Assembly (NCBI GenBank): GCA_003648845.1
Contig: QMQA01000048.1
Span: forward strand, 1-7,882
DNA from: Candidatus Aerophobota bacterium
Lineage (GTDB): Bacteria > Aerophobota > Aerophobia > Aerophobales > B3-G15
DNA: 7,882 nucleotides
Direction: 5' to 3'
Shown here: positions 5,088 to 7,882 of the stretch, one piece after another
How positions within the stretch are numbered: position 1 is the stretch's first letter
Layout: the number at the start of each line of letters is the position of its first letter
The notes under the pieces: model-generated
Database searches by the model: none
The model's input: only the letters and a program-made list of their open reading frames with translations
What the model was told of the DNA's origin: nothing
Translations under genes and position numbers: made by a program

Positions 5088-7882
5088 ATGCAGGTTGTAA
5101 CCACACATACAGGCTGTGATTTTGATGCTCTTGCTTCTATGGTAGCGGCAAAGAAGCTGTATCCTGAGGCAAAACTCTGTCTTCCCGGCTCTCCCTCCCA
5201 AGAGGTGAGAGATTTTTTGCATCTTTATGGATGGATGATTCCCACAGAGAAACTTAACGAGAAGGATCTGGAACAGGTTAAAAAGCTTATACTTGTTGAT
5301 ACAAGGTGGACCAGCAGAATAGGGATATTCGGTAAGCTGGTGGGGAAAAAGGGGGTAAAAATCCATATTTATGACCATCATCCCCCTCATCCTCTGGACA
5401 TTAAAGCAGATGTTGAGGTATGCAGGCAGGTAGGTGCAACTACCAGTATCCTGGTGGAGCTTATCAGGAAAAGAAAAATTCCTGTAAGTCCCTTTGAGGC
5501 AACTCTTTTTGTTCTGGGAATTTACGAGGATACAGGCTCTCTCAGTTTTTCCTCCACCACCTCCTGCGATCTTCGATCGGTAGCTTATCTTCTGGACAAA
5601 GGAGCAAAACTTGAGTTCTGTTCCGGTTTTCTTAATCGGGGTCTCACTGAAAAGCAGGATATTCTGCTAAAAGATTTCCTGGAGAAGGCCCAGACTATCT
5701 GGATAAATGGAGTGGAAGTTGTAATAATAACCACACAGATAGAAGATTTTGTAGGGGGGCTCTCTCAACCTTTGCACAAATTTATTAATTTAAAAAATCC
5801 CGATGTGGTTTTTGCCATTGTAAGATCCAGGGATAAAGTTTATATAATGGCTCGCTCCCGTCTTTTCTCTGTTAATGTAGATGATATTCTCTCCCCTTTT
5901 GGAGGAGGAGGGCATAGTCTGGCTGCATCAGCTATTTTGAAAGGTGTGGATCTGGAAGATATAAAAAAAAAGCTCTACAGCGTTCTGGAGGAAAAAATCT
6001 CCCCTTATCTTACAGTAGAGAAGGTGATGTCATCCTCTGCAAGGTGTGTTTTTCCTGAGATGAAGGCAAAAGAGGTTAAAAAGATTCTGGAGGAGGAGAA
6101 TCTGGAAGCTCTGCCAGTTCAGGAAAAAGGGAAAATAGTCGGGGTAATATCCAGACAGAAAGTGGAAAATATGATAAAATATAACTCCGGTGATATTTCA
6201 ATTAAAAGTTACTACACAAAAAAGTTTGTTCGGATTTCCCCCTCTTTTTCCCTGAAAAAGGCGCAGCAGATAATGATGGAGGAAGAGGTGCCCTGGCTTC
6301 TGGTATTTGAAGATCAAAAGTTCCGGGGTATCCTTACCAGTCTTGATATCTTTGAGGCCTATAACAAAGATTTTCCCGGTGATAATTTAAAATTCCTTCT
6401 GGAGAAAAAAGTTCCCTCCCATATCATGGATATTCTGGTTGAGGCAGGAAAGCTTGCCGAAAAGATGAGCATGCCGGTTTTCATAGTGGGAGGTTTTGTG
6501 AGGGACCTGCTTCTGGGAAACGAGAATTTTGATATAGACCTTCTGGTTGAAGGAGATGGAATTGCCTTTGCCAGAAAATTAGCTGTAAAGTTAAAAGCCA
6601 GCCTTACAGCACATCCAGAGTTTGGTACAGCCACTCTTGATCTTGGTGAAGGATTCAGGCTTGATATAGCTACCTCTCGACGTGAGTTTTATCCCCGTCC
6701 TGCAGTTTTACCTCGAGTTGAAAAGGCTCCCCTGAGGGAGGACCTTTTCCGCAGGGATTTTACCGTTAATGCAATGGCTATCAGCATTAATCCGCCTGAT
6801 TTTGGCAGGCTGATTGATTTTTTCGGGGGAAGGGAGGATCTTGAGTGTTCCAGAGTCAGGGTTTTGCATTCCAGAAGTTTTATAGATGATCCTACCCGCA
6901 TATTCCGTGCTATCAGATTTGAGCAAAGATACGGATTCCGGATTGATAAGGATACGGAAAATTTGATTAAAGAAGCATTGAAGGCTGATATTTTCCGTCA
7001 TCTAAGTGGTAAGAGGATAAAAGAGGAGCTGGTTCAAATTCTGGAGGAGGACAGGCCCGGAAAGATAATTGGCAGGATGCAGCAGCTTGGTGTTTTGCAG
7101 GTTATTCAGCCCGGGATCAGGTTAACATCGTTCAGAGAAAAAGTTCTTGATGAGCTGGTAGATGCTATTGCCAGATATGAGCTTTTAACAGGAACAGAGA
7201 GCAGGAGATGGCTGATGAGACTGGCTTTGCTTTTAAACGGGCTGGAAAAAGACAGGATAGATGATTTTTGCACAAGGTACAGTTTTACCCGGGAGGAAAG
7301 GGAAGCTCTTCTTGCAAGTATCAGGGGTGTCCGGGAGATAATAGCCAGGTTAAGGCTGCCAAGAGTTAAACCCAGTTCCATTTATTATCTTTTGAGCTGT
7401 TACCCTCCAGAGGCGCTTGCTGTCGCAATGGCAAAGACAAAAAGCAAGCAGGTTAAGAAAAGGATAATTTTTTATCTTTCCACGCTGCAGAAGGTTAAGG
7501 TCCAGGTGAGGGGAGATGATTTAAAAAAAATGGGCTTTCGCCCTTCACCAAAGTTCTCCCAGATACTGGAGGAGGTGAAGAAGGCAAAGTTAGATGGGCT
7601 GGTAAAAACAAAACAGGAAGAGATAGAGTTTATCAGGAAAAAATTTTTGCCAGGGATTATGATTATTATGAAGCTTTTTGGAGCAGGGGCACCCATATTT
7701 GGAGGGGCAAAGCCAGTTCCTATTACTCCGGGCAATTTAAATAATCCCAAAAAAGATATGATATGGGTTGCCCTGGCTGGACCGGGAACCAATTTTGGCA
7801 TAGCTATTTTTCTTGCTCTTCTTTACAGGCTTTTGGGGATGCCGGGCAGTCTGGGTGGCATCATACTTTTTTACGGAACAAC
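5088..7882 (+). CDS. DHH/CBS-domain tRNA nucleotidyltransferase (CCA- or A-adding type) fused in frame to part of a site-2 protease; 3' end cut off
   Basis: One frame stays open for 931 codons to the window edge. Residues 1-300 form a DHH phosphoesterase domain: H7, D11 and D13 (THTGCDFDA), D96-H97-H98, EDTG with D148, and the DHHA1 loop GGGGH (272-276). Residues about 309-425 are two CBS domains, likely binding an adenine nucleotide. From about 440 comes the class II nucleotidyltransferase: GGFVRD (468-473), metal ligands D482 and D484 in FDIDLL, RRDF (555-558), DDPTRIFRAIRF (600-611), then the RNA-binding helices. This architecture is known for CCA- or A-adding enzymes of tRNA 3'-end synthesis and repair; which nucleotides are added is not readable. 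The family normally ends near 'EEIEFIRKKF' (residue 853). Here it continues as LPGIMIIMKLFGAGAPIFGG and AKPVPI, with ALAGPGTNF (895-903), an M50 protease middle lacking its HExxH. The ATG follows xerD by 8 bp, with only a weak purine run upstream. Confidence 0.9.
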   Translation, partial: MQVVTTHTGCDFDALASMVAAKKLYPEAKLCLPGSPSQEVRDFLHLYGWMIPTEKLNEKDLEQVKKLILVDTRWTSRIGIFGKLVGKKGVKIHIYDHHPPHPLDIKADVEVCRQVGATTSILVELIRKRKIPVSPFEATLFVLGIYEDTGSLSFSSTTSCDLRSVAYLLDKGAKLEFCSGFLNRGLTEKQDILLKDFLEKAQTIWINGVEVVIITTQIEDFVGGLSQPLHKFINLKNPDVVFAIVRSRDKVYIMARSRLFSVNVDDILSPFGGGGHSLAASAILKGVDLEDIKKKLYSVLEEKISPYLTVEKVMSSSARCVFPEMKAKEVKKILEEENLEALPVQEKGKIVGVISRQKVENMIKYNSGDISIKSYYTKKFVRISPSFSLKKAQQIMMEEEVPWLLVFEDQKFRGILTSLDIFEAYNKDFPGDNLKFLLEKKVPSHIMDILVEAGKLAEKMSMPVFIVGGFVRDLLLGNENFDIDLLVEGDGIAFARKLAVKLKASLTAHPEFGTATLDLGEGFRLDIATSRREFYPRPAVLPRVEKAPLREDLFRRDFTVNAMAISINPPDFGRLIDFFGGREDLECSRVRVLHSRSFIDDPTRIFRAIRFEQRYGFRIDKDTENLIKEALKADIFRHLSGKRIKEELVQILEEDRPGKIIGRMQQLGVLQVIQPGIRLTSFREKVLDELVDAIARYELLTGTESRRWLMRLALLLNGLEKDRIDDFCTRYSFTREEREALLASIRGVREIIARLRLPRVKPSSIYYLLSCYPPEALAVAMAKTKSKQVKKRIIFYLSTLQKVKVQVRGDDLKKMGFRPSPKFSQILEEVKKAKLDGLVKTKQEEIEFIRKKFLPGIMIIMKLFGAGAPIFGGAKPVPITPGNLNNPKKDMIWVALAGPGTNFGIAIFLALLYRLLGMPGSLGGIILFYGT
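7647..7882 (+). pseudogene. Site-2 protease (M50) fragment without its N-terminal HExxH region
   Basis: Residues about 854-931 of the long ORF match the middle of bacterial M50B site-2 proteases. There is a hydrophobic LPGIMIIM stretch, GGAKPVPI (where the family usually has GWAKPVPV), then PGNLNNPKKDM, and a membrane segment with ALAGPGTNF (usually ALAGPLSN). Intact members begin roughly 55-60 residues earlier, with a first membrane helix carrying the zinc-binding HExxH. Here that part is absent and the tRNA nucleotidyltransferase takes its place with no stop or start between. No good ribosome-binding site precedes the in-frame ATGs at 7659 and 7668. The later NPxxD/DG-type motif would lie beyond the window. 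As it stands it cannot be a working zinc protease, unless the junction is an assembly error. The domain call is from memory of the family. Confidence 0.6.

Noticed and set aside
5052..5390. Leftward ORF of 112 codons across the xerD / DHH-domain junction
   Set aside because: It lies antisense to the conserved DHH motifs and has no domain similarity I can see.
7638..7648. Six-A/five-T run as a programmed frameshift site between the tRNA enzyme and a separate protease gene
   Set aside because: No frameshift is needed: the reading frame is the same on both sides, and the protease lacks its own start and N-terminal domain.
6359..7801. Leftward ORFs opposite the tRNA nucleotidyltransferase
   Set aside because: Serine- and leucine-rich translations typical of the reverse complement of a coding strand; the plus strand carries continuous conserved domains.

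Overview
The window is a dense block of bacterial genes built around one divergent intergenic region at about 2102-2242. Three genes read leftward (a PfkB kinase, a PurN-like formyltransferase and a HAD protein cut by the left edge). Four read rightward (phosphohexomutase, a KorC-type gamma subunit, an XerC/D recombinase, and a very long DHH/CBS/tRNA-nucleotidyltransferase ORF that runs off the right edge). I see no rRNA, tRNA, CRISPR array or insertion sequence. Arginine is mostly AGA/AGG and the DNA is fairly AT-rich. Purine-rich Shine-Dalgarno sites, sigma-70-like promoter hexamers, a Xer recombinase and the DHH-CBS-nucleotidyltransferase architecture all point to a bacterium. The gene mix resembles little-studied anaerobic or deep-branching lineages, but the phylum cannot be fixed from this sequence alone.

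Leftward cluster (2101 to 1): the PfkB kinase is followed after 7 bp by the formyltransferase, whose Shine-Dalgarno site overlaps the kinase stop codon. The HAD gene starts 2 bp past the formyltransferase stop, with its Shine-Dalgarno site inside the end of that gene. This is almost certainly one transcript. The formyltransferase keeps the Asn-His-Asp catalytic triad of PurN but lacks the usual N-terminal phosphate-binding motif. The HAD protein resembles the one annotated as EhaR beside methanogen hydrogenases. The job of this kinase/formyltransferase/phosphatase trio is not known to me.

Rightward cluster (2243 to 7882): the phosphohexomutase, KorC-like subunit and Xer recombinase are separated by 1 bp and then overlap by 20 bp. 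The next gene follows after 8 bp. Both middle genes appear to start with TTG, suggesting translational coupling. The functions are unrelated (sugar-phosphate metabolism, ferredoxin-linked 2-oxoacid oxidation, chromosome dimer resolution, tRNA 3'-end synthesis), as in a housekeeping 'mixed' operon. The KorC subunit has no alpha, beta or delta partner here.

The oddest feature is at the right end. The tRNA nucleotidyltransferase ORF does not stop where its family normally ends (about residue 853). It runs on in the same frame into the middle of a site-2 protease (M50 family) sequence, entering after the point where the zinc-binding HExxH segment should lie. This is either a real deletion fusion, leaving a probably inactive membrane-protease tail on a tRNA enzyme, or an assembly error.
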